A stretch of 64,000 bases of DNA from Mycobacterium shinjukuense (GCF_010730055.1 NZ_AP022575.1:620001-684000), one strand, 5' to 3'; shown: positions 27,101-36,594, counted from the stretch's first letter. Numbers and translations: made by a program. Notes: generated by a model from the sequence alone, not told the origin.

Positions 27101-30100
27101 GACCGGCGAAACCGGGGCCGGCGATGTCGTTTTAAGCGTCCCGGTGTCAGGCACTTGGGTCGACATCCGGTTCACCCTGCCGGCGAACACGATCGACGGC
27201 GGCATGCCCGTGGTCTCCACCGAGGACGCCGCTACCGCAATGCGTGCGGTGCTGGCGATCGCCGCCGGTGTCGACGGCCCGGAGTTGCTGCCCCCGGTGA
27301 TCGACGGCACGGCCACCGTGACGGTCAACTGGGACCCCGAGCGGGTGGCCGATCACACCGGGGTCACCGCCACCTTCGGCGAGCCGTTGGCGCCCGGCCT
27401 CACCACCGTCCCCGACGCGCTGGTAGGCCGTTGCTGGCCAGCGATTTTCGCGGCGATCGGATCAGCGGTTACCGACGCTGGCGTGCCGGTGGTGGAGGGC
27501 CTGCTGAGCCTGGTGCACCTGGACCATGCCGTCCGCGTGGTTGGCCAGCTGCCGACCTCGTCGACCCAACTGTGCATTACCGCAATGGCTTCCAACGCGA
27601 CCGACACGGACACGGGCCGGGTTGTGCCGGTCTCGGTTACCGTTGCCGACGCCGACGGCGCCGTAATCGCCACCCTTGAGGAGCGATTCGCGATCCTCGG
27701 CCGCACCGGTTTCGCCGAACTCACCGACCCGGTGCGCGCCGGCGGTGCGGTATCGGAGAACGCCACCGACACCCCACGTCGGCGGCGCCGCGATGTCACG
27801 GTAACGGCGCCGGTCGATATGCGTCCATTCGCGGTGGTGTCCGGCGACCATAACCCCATCCACACCGACCGGGCTGCCGCGCTGCTTGCGGGCCTGGCGG
27901 GGCCTGACGGTGAGGGCGGGCCGATCGTGCACGGCATGTGGTTGTCGGCCGCCGCGCAGCACGCGGTGACCGCCACCGACGGCAAGGCCCGCCCACCGGC
28001 TCGGCTGGTCGGCTGGACGGCGCGCTTCCTCGGCATGGTGCGTCCCGGCGACCAGGTGGACTTCCGCGTCGAGCGTGTCGGAATCGACCAGGGCGCAGAG
28101 GTCCTGGAGGTCGGCGCGCGGGTGGGCTCGGATCTGGTGATGTCGGCGACCGCGCGGCTGGCCGCGCCGAAGACGGTGTATGCCTTCCCCGGGCAGGGCA
28201 TTCAGCACAAAGGCATGGGCATGGAGGTCCGCGCTCGCTCCAAGGCGGCGCGCAAGTTGTGGGACGCCGCGGACAAGTTCACCCGCGAGACCTTAGGTTT
28301 TTCGGTGCTGCACGTGGTTCGGGACAACCCGACCAGCATCATCGCCAGCGGTGTGCACTACCACCACCCCGACGGCGTGCTGTACCTGACGCAGTTCACC
28401 CAGGTCGCGATGGCCACGGTGGCGGCCGCGCAGGTGGCCGAGATGCGGGAACGGGGGGCCTTCGTCGAGGGGGCGATCGCCTGTGGCCACTCCGTCGGCG
28501 AATACACCGCGCTGGCCTGCGTGACCGGCATCTACGAGCTGGAAGCCTTGCTGGAGATGGTGTTTCACCGCGGGTCGAAGATGCACGACATCGTGCCGCG
28601 GGACGAGCTGGGTCGCTCCAACTACCGGTTGGCGGCGATCCGGCCGTCCCAGATCGACCTCGACGACGCCGACGTGCCCGCGTTCGTGGCCGGGATCGCC
28701 GAGAGTACCGGTGAGTTTCTGGAGATCGTGAACTACAACCTGCGCGGCTCGCAGTACGCCATCGCCGGCACGGTGCGCGGCTTGCAGGCGCTGGAGGCCG
28801 AGGTGGAGCGGCGCCGCGAGCTCACCGGTGGTCGGCGCTCGTTCATCCTGGTGCCCGGCATCGATGTTCCGTTCCACTCGCGGGTGTTGCGGGTGGGCGT
28901 GGCGGAATTCCGTCGCTCACTGGACCGGGTCCTGCCGCGTGACGCGGACCCCAATCTGATCATCGGGCGCTACATCCCGAACCTGGTGCCGCAGTTGTTC
29001 ACCCTGGACCGGGATTTCATCCAGGAAATCCGGGACCTGGTGCCCGCCGAGCCGCTCGACGAGATCCTCGCCGACTACGACACCTGGCTTCGCGAGCGGC
29101 CACGGGAGATGGCGCGCACCGTGTTCATCGAGCTGCTGGCGTGGCAGTTCGCCAGCCCGGTGCGCTGGATCGAGACCCAGGATCTGCTGTTCATCGAGGA
29201 GGCCGCCGGTGGCCTGGGGGTGGAGCGGTTCGTCGAGATCGGCGTGAAGACCTCACCGACTGTCGCGGGCCTTGCCGCCAACACCCTCAAGCGGCCCGAA
29301 TATGCGCACAGCACGGTGGAAGTGCTCAACGCCGAGCGCGACGCCGCCGTGCTGTTCGCCACCGACACCGACCCTGAGCCGGAGCCGGAGGCGGACGAGC
29401 CGGTCGCCGAGTCGGCCGCGCCGGACGTGGTCCCTGCGGTGCCGGCGGGGGCGCCGACCGTACCGTCGGGCACCGCCCGCCCGGACGACATCGCCTTCGA
29501 CGCCGCCGATGCCACCTTGGCGCTGATCGCCATCTCGGCCAAGATGCGCATCGACCAGATCGAGGAGCTGGACTCCATCGAGTCCATCACCGACGGCGCA
29601 TCGTCGCGACGCAACCAGCTGCTGGTCGATCTTGGATCGGAGCTGAACCTGGGTGCCATCGACGGCGCCGCGGAGGCCGACCTGGCCGGGCTGCGCTCCC
29701 AGGTCACCAAGCTGGCGCGCACCTACAAGCCTTACGGGCCAGTGCTTTCCGACGCCATCAACGACCAGTTGCGCACCGTGCTCGGACCGTCGGGCAAGCG
29801 CCCCGGCGCCATCGCGGAGCGGGTGAAGAAGGCCTGGGAGCTCGGTGACGGCTGGGCCAAGCACGTCACCGTCGAGGTCGCGCTGGGCACCCGTGAAGGC
29901 ACCAGCGTCCGTGGGGGCGCCCTGGGCCACCTGCACGAGGGTGCCTTGGCCGACGCCGCCTCCGTCGACAAGGTCGTCGACGCCGCGGTGGCCTCGGTAG
30001 CCGCTCGCCGTGGCGTTACCGTGGCGCTGCCGTCGGCCGGGGGTGGCGGCGGTGCCACCATCGACGCGGCCGTGCTCAGCGAATTCACCGACCGAATCAC

Positions 30101-33100
30101 CGGCCGCGACGGCGTGCTGGCCTCCGCGGCCCGCCTGGTGCTGAACCAGCTGGGGCTGGACGACCCGGTCAGCGCCATGCCGTCGGCCACCGACGCCGAG
30201 CTCATCGACCTGGTCGGGGCCGAACTGGGCGCGGACTGGCCGCGTCTGGTGGCGCCGGTGTTCGACGCGAAGAAAGCCGTCGTGTTCGACGACCGCTGGG
30301 CCAGTGCCCGCGAGGACCTGGTGAAGCTGTGGCTGACCGACGAGGGCGACATTGACGCCGACTGGGCGCGGCTCTCGCAACGATTCGAGGGCACCGGCCA
30401 TGTCGTCGCGACCCAAGCGACCTGGTGGCAGGGCAAGTCGCTGGCCGCGGGCCGTCAGATCCACGCCTCGCTGTATGGCCGGATCGCGGCCGGCGCGGAG
30501 AACCCCGACCCCGGTCGCTACAGCAGCGAAGTGGCGGTGGTGACCGGCGCGTCCAAGGGCTCGATCGCCGCGTCGGTGGTGGCCCGCCTGCTCGACGGCG
30601 GCGCCACGGTCATCGCGACCACGTCCAAGCTCGACGACGAACGGCTGGCGTTCTACCGCACGCTGTATCGCGACCACGCCCGCTACGGCGCGGTGTTGTG
30701 GGTGGTCGCGGCCAACATGGCCGCCTACACCGACATTGACGCCCTGGTCGAGTGGGTCGGCAACGAGCAGACCGAAAGCCTTGGGCCACAGTCGATTCAC
30801 ATCAAGGACGCGCAGACCCCGACCCTGCTGTTCCCGTTCGCGGCGCCGCGCGTGGTCGGCGACCTGTCGGAAGCCGGTTCCCGCGCCGAGATGGAAATGA
30901 AGGTGTTGCTGTGGGCCGTGCAGCGGCTGATCGGTGGACTGTCGAAGATCGGCGCCGAACGCGACATCGCCTCGCGGCTGCACGTGGTGCTGCCCGGCTC
31001 GCCCAACCGCGGAATGTTCGGCGGTGACGGCGCTTACGGTGAAGCCAAGTCCGCGCTGGACGCGGTGGTGAGCCGCTGGCACGCCGAGTCTTCGTGGGCG
31101 GAACGGGTCAGCCTGGCGCATGCGCTGATCGGCTGGACCCGCGGCACCGGGTTGATGGGTCACAACGACGCCATCGTCGCCGCCGTCGAAGAAGCCGGTG
31201 TCACCACCTACTCGACCGATGAGATGGCGGCGATGCTGCTCGACCTGTGCGACGTGGAATCCAAGGTGGCCGCGGCCAGCTCGCCGATCAGGGCCGACCT
31301 GACCGGCGGTCTGGCCGACGCCCGACTCGACATGGCCGAACTGGCGGCCAAAGCCCGCCGGGAGATGTCGGCCGAGGCGGCCGCTTCTCAACAGGCCGAG
31401 GAGGAGGCGTCGGCCGAAGGCACCCCCGGCATCATTGCGGCACTCCCGTCGCCGCCGCGCGGCTGCACCCCGGCACCGCCGCCGGAATGGGATGACCTCG
31501 ACGCCGACCCCTCCGAGTTGGTGGTGGTCGTCGGTGGCGCCGAGCTCGGCCCGTACGGTTCGTCGCGCACCCGGTTCGAGATGGAGGTCGACAACGAACT
31601 GTCGGCGGCCGGCGTGCTGGAGCTGGCCTGGACCACCGGGCTGGTGCGCTGGGAGGACGACCCGCAACCAGGGTGGTACGACACGCAATCCGGTGAGCTG
31701 GTCGACGAGGCCGAGCTGGTCGAGCGTTACCACGATGCCGTGGTGGAGCGCGTCGGCATTCGCGAGTTCGTTGATGACGGCGCGGTCGACCCCAAACAGG
31801 GCTCTCCGCTGCTGGTGTCGGTATTCCTCGACAAGGACTTCTCTTTCGTGGTTTCGTCGGAGGCCGACGCGCGCGCGTTCGTCGAGTTCGACCCCGAGCA
31901 CACCGTCATCCGGCCGCTGCCCGATTCCAGTGACTGGCAAGTCACCCGCAAGGCGGGCACCGAGATCCGGGTGCCGCGCAAGACCAAGCTGTCGCGTGTC
32001 GTCGGCGGTCAGATCCCGACCGGGTTCGACCCGACGGTGTGGGGCATCAGCGCCGACATGGCCAGTTCCATCGACCGGCTGGCGGTGTGGAACATCGTGG
32101 CCACCGTCGACGCATTCCTGACCGCCGGTTTCAGCCCGGCCGAGGTCATGCGCTACGTGCACCCGACGATGGTGGCCAACACCCAGGGCACCGGCATGGG
32201 CGGCGGCACCTCGATGCAGACGATGTACCACGGAAACCTGTTGGGCCGTAGCAAGCCGAACGACATTTTCCAGGAAGTCCTGCCGAACATCATTGCCGCC
32301 CACGTGGTTCAGTCCTACGTCGGCAGCTACGGCGCGATGATCCACCCGGTTGCCGCCTGCGCCACGGCCGCGGTGTCGGTCGAGGAAGGCGTCGACAAGA
32401 TCCGGCTGGGCAAGGCCCACCTGGTGGTGGCCGGTGGACTGGACGACCTGACGCTGGAGGGCATCATCGGCTTCGGTGACATGGCGGCCACCGCCGACAC
32501 CGGCATGATGCGTGCCCGGGGAATTCACGACTCGAAGTTCTCGCGTCCCAACGACCGGCGGCGCCTGGGTTTCGTGGAGGCACAGGGCGGGGGGACGATC
32601 TTGCTGGCTCGCGGCGATCTGGCGCTGCGGATGGGGCTACCGGTACTGGCGGTGGTGGCGTTCGCGCAGTCGTTCGGCGACGGTGTGCACACCTCGATCC
32701 CGGCGCCCGGCCTGGGTGCGCTGGGCGCGGGTCGCGGCGGCCGGGACTCGGTGCTGGCGCGCTCGCTGGCCAAGCTGGGCGTGGGTGCCGACGATATCGC
32801 GGTCATCTCCAAGCACGACACATCGACGCTGGCCAACGATCCCAACGAGACCGAGTTGCATGAGCGGCTCGCGGACGCGCTGGGCCGCTCCGAGGGTGCG
32901 CCGCTGTTCGTGGTGTCCCAGAAGAGCCTGACCGGGCACGCCAAGGGCGGCGCGGCGGTCTTCCAAATGATGGGGTTGTGTCAGATTCTGCGGGACGGTG
33001 TCATCCCACCCAACCGCAGCCTAGACTGCGTCGACGATGAACTGGCCGGCTCGGCGCACTTCGTGTGGGTGCGCGACACGCTGCGGCTCGGCGGGAAGTT

Positions 33101-33410
33101 CCCGCTCAAGGCCGCGATGTTGACCAGTCTCGGGTTTGGCCATGTGTCCGGTCTGGTGGCACTGGTGCACCCGCAGGCGTTCATCGCCGCGCTGGACCCC
33201 AGCCAGCGTGCGGACTACCAGCGGCGCGCGAACGCACGTTTGTTGGCCGGCCAGCGCCGCCTGGCGTCGGCCATGGCCGGCGGTCCGCCAATGTACCAGC
33301 GGCCCGGGGACCGTCGTTTCGACGAGCACGCGCCGGAGAAGCCGCAGGAGGCCGCGATGCTGCTGAATCCGGCGGCTCGGCTCGGTGACGGCGAGGCCTA
33401 CATCGGATGA
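24129..33410 (+). CDS. fas: Type I fatty acid synthase (Rv2524c-like)
   Basis: 3093 residues from GTG 24129, near the size of M. tuberculosis FAS-I (about 3070); the frame is open 63 codons further up but without a ribosome site. Order of domains: acetyl transferase (nucleophile Ser157 in GHSQG), FMN enoyl reductase (SPILLAGMTPTTVDAKIVAA, ELAGGGQVTEE), hot-dog dehydratase (GDHNPIHTD, 1239-1247), malonyl/palmitoyl transferase (Ser1455 in GHSVGE), carrier domain (likely pantetheine Ser1816 in LDSIES), ketoreductase (TGASKG, 2139-2144) and ketosynthase (Cys2744 in ACATA; His in KHDTS and GHAKGG). Makes C16-C26 acyl-CoAs that feed mycolate synthesis. acpS follows directly. Confidence 0.98.
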   Translation: MTIHEHDQVSAGHDGEDPHRRQHPLAGDTHALVDRLTAGEPYAVAFGGQGSAWLETLEELVSGAGIESELATLVGEVELLLEPIARELIVVRPIGFEPLRWVRALAAEDPVPSDKHLTSAAVSVPGVLLTQIAAIRALARQGMDLTVTPPVAMAGHSQGVLAVEALKSAGTRDAELFATAQLIGAAGTLVARRRGISVLGDRPPMVSVTNADPERIKRLLDDFAQNVRTVLPPVLSIRNGRRAVVITGTPDELSRFELYCRQISEKEEADRKNKIRGGDVFAPVFEPVQVEVGFHTPRLADGIDIVGGWAQTVGLDVALARQLAGAILVDRVDWVDEITRVHRAGARWILDLGPGDILTRLTAPVIRGLGVGIVPAATRGGQRNLFTVGATPEVARAWSSYAPTVVRLPDGRVKLSTKFTRLTGRSPILLAGMTPTTVDAKIVAAAANAGHWAELAGGGQVTEEIFGNRIKEMSDLLEPGRTYQFNALFLDPYLWKLQVGGKRLVQKARQSGAPIDGVVISAGIPDLEEAVELIDELGDVGISHVVFKPGTIEQIRSVIRIATEVPTKPVIMHVEGGRAGGHHSWEDLDDLLLATYSELRSRANITVCVGGGIGTPERAAEYLSGRWAQAYGFPLMPVDGILVGTAAMATKESTTSPSVKRMLVATQGTDQWISAGKAQGGMASSRSQLGADIHEIDNTASRCGRLLDEVAGDADAVARRRDEIIAAMANTAKPYFGDVGEMTYAQWLRRYVELTVGEGNSTADTAAPGSPWLADTWRDRFEQMLKRTEARLHPKDFGPIETIFSGPTGLALLDNPRQAIATLLAHYPDAETVQLHPADVPFFVTLCKTLGKPVNFVPVIDKDVRRWWRSDSLWQAHDARYDADQVCIIPGTVSVAGITRMDEPVGELLDRFEQAAIDELLGAGVQPKDVTSRRLGRPDVRGPLAVVLDAPDVLWAGRTATNPVHRIGQPGDWQVRENHTATHTSTGARLQTGETGAGDVVLSVPVSGTWVDIRFTLPANTIDGGMPVVSTEDAATAMRAVLAIAAGVDGPELLPPVIDGTATVTVNWDPERVADHTGVTATFGEPLAPGLTTVPDALVGRCWPAIFAAIGSAVTDAGVPVVEGLLSLVHLDHAVRVVGQLPTSSTQLCITAMASNATDTDTGRVVPVSVTVADADGAVIATLEERFAILGRTGFAELTDPVRAGGAVSENATDTPRRRRRDVTVTAPVDMRPFAVVSGDHNPIHTDRAAALLAGLAGPDGEGGPIVHGMWLSAAAQHAVTATDGKARPPARLVGWTARFLGMVRPGDQVDFRVERVGIDQGAEVLEVGARVGSDLVMSATARLAAPKTVYAFPGQGIQHKGMGMEVRARSKAARKLWDAADKFTRETLGFSVLHVVRDNPTSIIASGVHYHHPDGVLYLTQFTQVAMATVAAAQVAEMRERGAFVEGAIACGHSVGEYTALACVTGIYELEALLEMVFHRGSKMHDIVPRDELGRSNYRLAAIRPSQIDLDDADVPAFVAGIAESTGEFLEIVNYNLRGSQYAIAGTVRGLQALEAEVERRRELTGGRRSFILVPGIDVPFHSRVLRVGVAEFRRSLDRVLPRDADPNLIIGRYIPNLVPQLFTLDRDFIQEIRDLVPAEPLDEILADYDTWLRERPREMARTVFIELLAWQFASPVRWIETQDLLFIEEAAGGLGVERFVEIGVKTSPTVAGLAANTLKRPEYAHSTVEVLNAERDAAVLFATDTDPEPEPEADEPVAESAAPDVVPAVPAGAPTVPSGTARPDDIAFDAADATLALIAISAKMRIDQIEELDSIESITDGASSRRNQLLVDLGSELNLGAIDGAAEADLAGLRSQVTKLARTYKPYGPVLSDAINDQLRTVLGPSGKRPGAIAERVKKAWELGDGWAKHVTVEVALGTREGTSVRGGALGHLHEGALADAASVDKVVDAAVASVAARRGVTVALPSAGGGGGATIDAAVLSEFTDRITGRDGVLASAARLVLNQLGLDDPVSAMPSATDAELIDLVGAELGADWPRLVAPVFDAKKAVVFDDRWASAREDLVKLWLTDEGDIDADWARLSQRFEGTGHVVATQATWWQGKSLAAGRQIHASLYGRIAAGAENPDPGRYSSEVAVVTGASKGSIAASVVARLLDGGATVIATTSKLDDERLAFYRTLYRDHARYGAVLWVVAANMAAYTDIDALVEWVGNEQTESLGPQSIHIKDAQTPTLLFPFAAPRVVGDLSEAGSRAEMEMKVLLWAVQRLIGGLSKIGAERDIASRLHVVLPGSPNRGMFGGDGAYGEAKSALDAVVSRWHAESSWAERVSLAHALIGWTRGTGLMGHNDAIVAAVEEAGVTTYSTDEMAAMLLDLCDVESKVAAASSPIRADLTGGLADARLDMAELAAKARREMSAEAAASQQAEEEASAEGTPGIIAALPSPPRGCTPAPPPEWDDLDADPSELVVVVGGAELGPYGSSRTRFEMEVDNELSAAGVLELAWTTGLVRWEDDPQPGWYDTQSGELVDEAELVERYHDAVVERVGIREFVDDGAVDPKQGSPLLVSVFLDKDFSFVVSSEADARAFVEFDPEHTVIRPLPDSSDWQVTRKAGTEIRVPRKTKLSRVVGGQIPTGFDPTVWGISADMASSIDRLAVWNIVATVDAFLTAGFSPAEVMRYVHPTMVANTQGTGMGGGTSMQTMYHGNLLGRSKPNDIFQEVLPNIIAAHVVQSYVGSYGAMIHPVAACATAAVSVEEGVDKIRLGKAHLVVAGGLDDLTLEGIIGFGDMAATADTGMMRARGIHDSKFSRPNDRRRLGFVEAQGGGTILLARGDLALRMGLPVLAVVAFAQSFGDGVHTSIPAPGLGALGAGRGGRDSVLARSLAKLGVGADDIAVISKHDTSTLANDPNETELHERLADALGRSEGAPLFVVSQKSLTGHAKGGAAVFQMMGLCQILRDGVIPPNRSLDCVDDELAGSAHFVWVRDTLRLGGKFPLKAAMLTSLGFGHVSGLVALVHPQAFIAALDPSQRADYQRRANARLLAGQRRLASAMAGGPPMYQRPGDRRFDEHAPEKPQEAAMLLNPAARLGDGEAYIG

Positions 33411-33525
33411 CTTCGGCTGCTGGGGATCGGATTGCCCGGCTCGCCCGTTCGCCGCTGCCCGGCTGGGGTACCTCACCTCGGTCCGCATCGTCGCCGGGCC
33501 GGGCCATCCGTTAACGTGGCCAGCC

Positions 33526-33918
33526 ATGGGTATCGTCGGAGTGGGGATCGACCTGGTCTCCATCCCTGATTTCGCCGAGCAGGTCGACCAGCCGGGCACG
33601 GTGTTCGCCGAGACGTTCACCCCCGGTGAGCGGCGTGACGCCTCCGACAAGAGTTCGTCGGCGGCCCGACACTTGGCGGCCCGCTGGGCCGCCAAGGAGG
33701 CGGTGATCAAGGCGTGGTCCGGGTCGCGGTTCGCTCAGCGGCCCGTGTTGCCGGAGGACATTCACCGTGACATCGAGGTGGTGACCGATATGTGGGGGCG
33801 ACCACGGGTCCGGCTGACCGGCGCCATCGCCGACTATTTGGCCGACGTGACGATCCATGTGTCGCTGACCCATGAAGGGGATACCGCGGCCGCGGTGGCC
33901 ATTCTCGAAAGCCCCTGA
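33526..33918 (+). CDS. acpS: Holo-acyl-carrier-protein synthase (Rv2523c-like)
   Basis: 130 residues from ATG 33526, the exact size of the M. tuberculosis enzyme. Mg-binding Asp9 in GVGIDLVSI, ETFTPGER, and the second signature ARHLAARWAAKEAVIKAWSG with its Glu. C-terminal beta strand VTIHVSLTHEGDTAAAVAIL. Transfers phosphopantetheine from CoA to the FAS-I and FAS-II carrier domains. It follows fas by 115 bp on the same strand and presumably serves it. Confidence 0.95.
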   Translation: MGIVGVGIDLVSIPDFAEQVDQPGTVFAETFTPGERRDASDKSSSAARHLAARWAAKEAVIKAWSGSRFAQRPVLPEDIHRDIEVVTDMWGRPRVRLTGAIADYLADVTIHVSLTHEGDTAAAVAILESP

Positions 33919-34165
33919 TCCGCGCGCCCTTGCCTCGCCGGCAGACGTGACTCGAGGGCTTCTCGTCAATCGGTGTGGCGGACGTTTGCCACCTACATTT
34001 CGGTCGCGCGCTCGGGAAGTCTGGGGGTCGCCGGTCCGGCGACATCGACCGTCCCACAACGGACTTCGAGGCGCCCAGGCGCTCCTGGCCGGCCGCGGAC
34101 ACCCGACGACCCGTGCGTGCCAGAGCGCCGTCGTCGGATCTCTGATGGGCCGCTCCAGTCGTTGC

Positions 34166-34251
34166 ACCTTCCTCATCTGCCCCAGGCGTATCCGGTACTG
34201 CCGACATACAACGCGCCCACCTACCAGCGACAACCGCGGTTGTCGCGCGAA
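34166..34251. repeat. Dispersed repeat, copy B, with perfect 20 bp palindrome
   Basis: Matches 11526-11612 at roughly 80% by eye. Positions 34227-34246 (GCGACAACCGCGGTTGTCGC) are a perfect palindrome. No gene covers it; it lies in the 762 bp spacer between acpS and the M20 peptidase gene, whose remainder up to the intron relic shows no supported gene. Confidence 0.6.
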
Positions 34252-34565
34252 GCCGGGCACGTCGCACCTCCCTGCCGTGCCGCAACGCGTGAGGTCGCTG
34301 AGACGACAGGGAAAGCCCTTGGAGCGCAGTGGGAGTCCGACGGGGTCGCGTAGTACCGCTGATCGGCGTGACAGACACGCCAGGAGGGAAGGGCCCGACC
34401 TTGATCGCGGGCGCGAAGTGGGTGAGTACGAGGGCATGAGAGGGCCTGCTCGGTCCAATCCAGAAGCGGGGACGCAACCTGCGCCCCGGCCAGGCCGATC
34501 AGCGGACGGAGCAGTGATTCAACGATCATGGCCTGCATCGCCTGCGAGGCACCAATCCGCTACCG

Positions 34566-34642
34566 GGAGGCTGTGTAACCATGCCAAGAAGATCATCGGA
34601 AAGCCGTGTGCGGCAACCGCACGCACGGATTGAAAGGGGGAA
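34566..34642 (+). mobile_element. Relic of group II intron RNA (domain I/IV boundary motif)
   Basis: The order GGAGGCTGTGTAACCATGCC - AAGAAGATCATC - GGAAAGCCGTGTGCGG - loop CAA - CCGCACGCACGGATTGA resembles the conserved segment that precedes the maturase ORF in bacterial group II introns (GGAAAGCCGTRTGCGG..CCGCAYGYACGG). It forms a hairpin. No maturase ORF and no 3' end were found; the M20 peptidase gene starts 40 bp later. Confidence 0.6.
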
Positions 34643-34681
34643 GGGGAAACAGGCTCAACGAGCACTGCACCCCGACTACCA

Positions 34682-36007
34682 ATGACAGATCTCGTTGAGC
34701 GGGTGCGCGAGGTGTTGCCGTCGGTTCGGCGTGATCTGGAGGATCTGGTGCGGATCGAATCGGTATGGGCCGACCCGGCTCGTCGCGGCGAGGTCCACCA
34801 CAGCGCACGGGCCGTCGCGGAGCTGTTGTCGCGGGCCGGTTTTGACGACGTACGGATCGTCAGCGAGGGCGGTGCGCCGGCGGTCATCGCGCGCTACCCG
34901 GCGCCCCCGGGAGCACCCACCGTGCTGCTGTACGCCCACCACGACGTCCAGCCCGAAGGAGACCGCGGGCAGTGGGTGTCGCCGCCTTTCGAGCCGACGG
35001 AGCGCGACGGCCGACTCTACGGGCGCGGCACCGCCGACGACAAGGCCGGCATCGCAACCCATCTGGCGGCATTCCGGGCACACGGCGGCCGGCCGCCGGT
35101 GGGCGTGACGGTTTTCGTCGAGGGCGAAGAAGAATCCGGATCACCGTCGCTGGGCCGAATACTTGCCGCCCATCGCGATGCGCTGGCCGCCGACGTGATC
35201 GTCATCGCCGATTCGGACAATTGGAGCACCGACATCCCGGCGTTGACGGTGTCGCTACGCGGAATGGCCGACTGCGTGGTCGAGGTCGCCACCCTCGACC
35301 ACGGGCTGCACTCCGGTTTGTGGGGCGGTGTTGTTCCCGACGCCTTGAGCGCGCTGGTGCGGCTGCTGGCCAGTTTGCACGACGACGACGGCAACGTAGC
35401 GGTGCCCGGCCTGCACGAAAGTACCGCAGCGCCCGTGGATTACCCTCCCGAACGGGTGCGCGCCGACTCCGGCCTGCTCGACGGGGTGTCGGAGATCGGC
35501 TCGGGCTCGGTGCCGCAGCGGCTATGGGCCAAACCGGCCATCACCGTGATCGGCATCGACACCACATCGGTTGCGGCGGCGTCGAACACGCTGATCCCAC
35601 GGGCCCGGGCCAAGATCAGTATCCGGGTGGCGCCCGGCGGCGACGCGGTGGCCCACCTGGACGCGCTGGAAGCCCATCTGCGGCGGCACGTCCCGTGGGG
35701 CGCCCAGGTCACTGTCACCCGCGGCGAGGTCGGTCAGCCCTACGCCATCGAGGCAAGCGGCCCGGTCTATGACGCCGCACGGGCGGCGTTTCGCTGCGCG
35801 TGGGGCGCGGAGCCGATCGACATGGGCATGGGTGGATCGATTCCGTTCATCGCCGAGTTCGCCGCCGCGTTCCCCACGGCCACGATCCTGGTCACCGGGG
35901 TGGAGGATCCCGCGACCCAAGCGCACAGCATCAACGAGAGCCTGCATCTGGGGGTGCTGGAACGGGCCGCGGCCGCCGAGGCGCTGCTGCTGGCGAATCT
36001 GGCCTGA
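34682..36007 (+). CDS. M20-family dipeptidase / metallopeptidase (Rv2522c-like)
   Basis: 441 residues. Di-zinc site motifs: VLLYAHHDVQPEG (His and Asp ligands), YGRGTADDKAG (bridging Asp), EGEEESGSPS (catalytic Glu and ligand Glu), DSDNW, and a C-terminal His in PATQAHSINESLH. The dimerisation lid lies about 190-300. Likely cleaves dipeptides or N-acyl amino acids in the cytoplasm; no signal peptide. Position after acpS and before bcp is as in M. tuberculosis. The group II intron relic sits immediately upstream, so its promoter may have been altered. Confidence 0.9.
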   Translation: MTDLVERVREVLPSVRRDLEDLVRIESVWADPARRGEVHHSARAVAELLSRAGFDDVRIVSEGGAPAVIARYPAPPGAPTVLLYAHHDVQPEGDRGQWVSPPFEPTERDGRLYGRGTADDKAGIATHLAAFRAHGGRPPVGVTVFVEGEEESGSPSLGRILAAHRDALAADVIVIADSDNWSTDIPALTVSLRGMADCVVEVATLDHGLHSGLWGGVVPDALSALVRLLASLHDDDGNVAVPGLHESTAAPVDYPPERVRADSGLLDGVSEIGSGSVPQRLWAKPAITVIGIDTTSVAAASNTLIPRARAKISIRVAPGGDAVAHLDALEAHLRRHVPWGAQVTVTRGEVGQPYAIEASGPVYDAARAAFRCAWGAEPIDMGMGGSIPFIAEFAAAFPTATILVTGVEDPATQAHSINESLHLGVLERAAAAEALLLANLA

Positions 36008-36481
36008 TCACGCCGACAGGTCGCGGCGAAGTTTGGCGACGTGGCCGGTCGCCCGGACGTTGTACTGGGCGACGGCGATGTTGCCCTTTTCGTCGACGAC
36101 GAAGGTGGACCGGATCACTCCCTGAACGGTCTTGCCGTACATCTGCTTCTCGCCGTAGGCGCCCCAGGCTGTCAGCACTGTGCGGTCGGGGTCGGACAGC
36201 AGCGGGAACGTCAGGCCCTCGGCGTCGCGGAACTTGGCCAGCTTCGCCGGCGGGTCGGGAGAGATGCCCACGACATCGAAGCCGGCCGCGTTGAGGTCGT
36301 GCAGGTTGTCCCGAAAGTCGCAGGCCTGCTTGGTACATCCGGGCGTCGAAGCCGCCGGGTAGAAGTACACCACGACGCGGCGCCCCTGGTAGTCGGCCAG
36401 TGATACCTCGTTGCCGTCGGCGTCGGGCAGGCGGAACGCGGGGGCTTTGTCGCCGGGGGCCAGCCGCGTGGTCTCGGTCAA
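36008..36481 (-). CDS. bcp: Peroxiredoxin Bcp (Rv2521-like)
   Basis: 157 residues, atypical 2-Cys peroxiredoxin. Peroxidatic Cys49 and resolving Cys54 in PAASTPGCTKQACDFRD, then VVGISPDPPAKLAKF, LLSDPDRTVLTAWGAYGEKQ and STFVVDEKG. It reduces H2O2 and organic hydroperoxides, usually with thioredoxin. Convergent with the M20 gene: its stop codon is directly next to the peptidase stop. Confidence 0.95.
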   Translation of the reverse strand: MTETTRLAPGDKAPAFRLPDADGNEVSLADYQGRRVVVYFYPAASTPGCTKQACDFRDNLHDLNAAGFDVVGISPDPPAKLAKFRDAEGLTFPLLSDPDRTVLTAWGAYGEKQMYGKTVQGVIRSTFVVDEKGNIAVAQYNVRATGHVAKLRRDLSA

Positions 36482-36594
36482 CGCATGTCCTTTCTGATCA
36501 CCGGAGCACCGGGGTCGGTGCCGGCTGATCTAGGGTAGTTCGGGCGGCTGCATCGGCCAGCGAGTGGGCGACTGGAGGACTTGGAGGACAGCAC

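Noticed and set aside
29253..32528. A 1091-codon open frame on the minus strand opposite fas
   Set aside because: It is His/Gly/Arg-rich with no family motifs and is an effect of the codon bias of the long fas gene; the fas frame has all catalytic motifs.
33385..33525. Upstream extension of acpS overlapping the end of fas
   Set aside because: The ATG at 33526 gives the exact family length of 130 residues and starts at the conserved GIVGVGIDLV.
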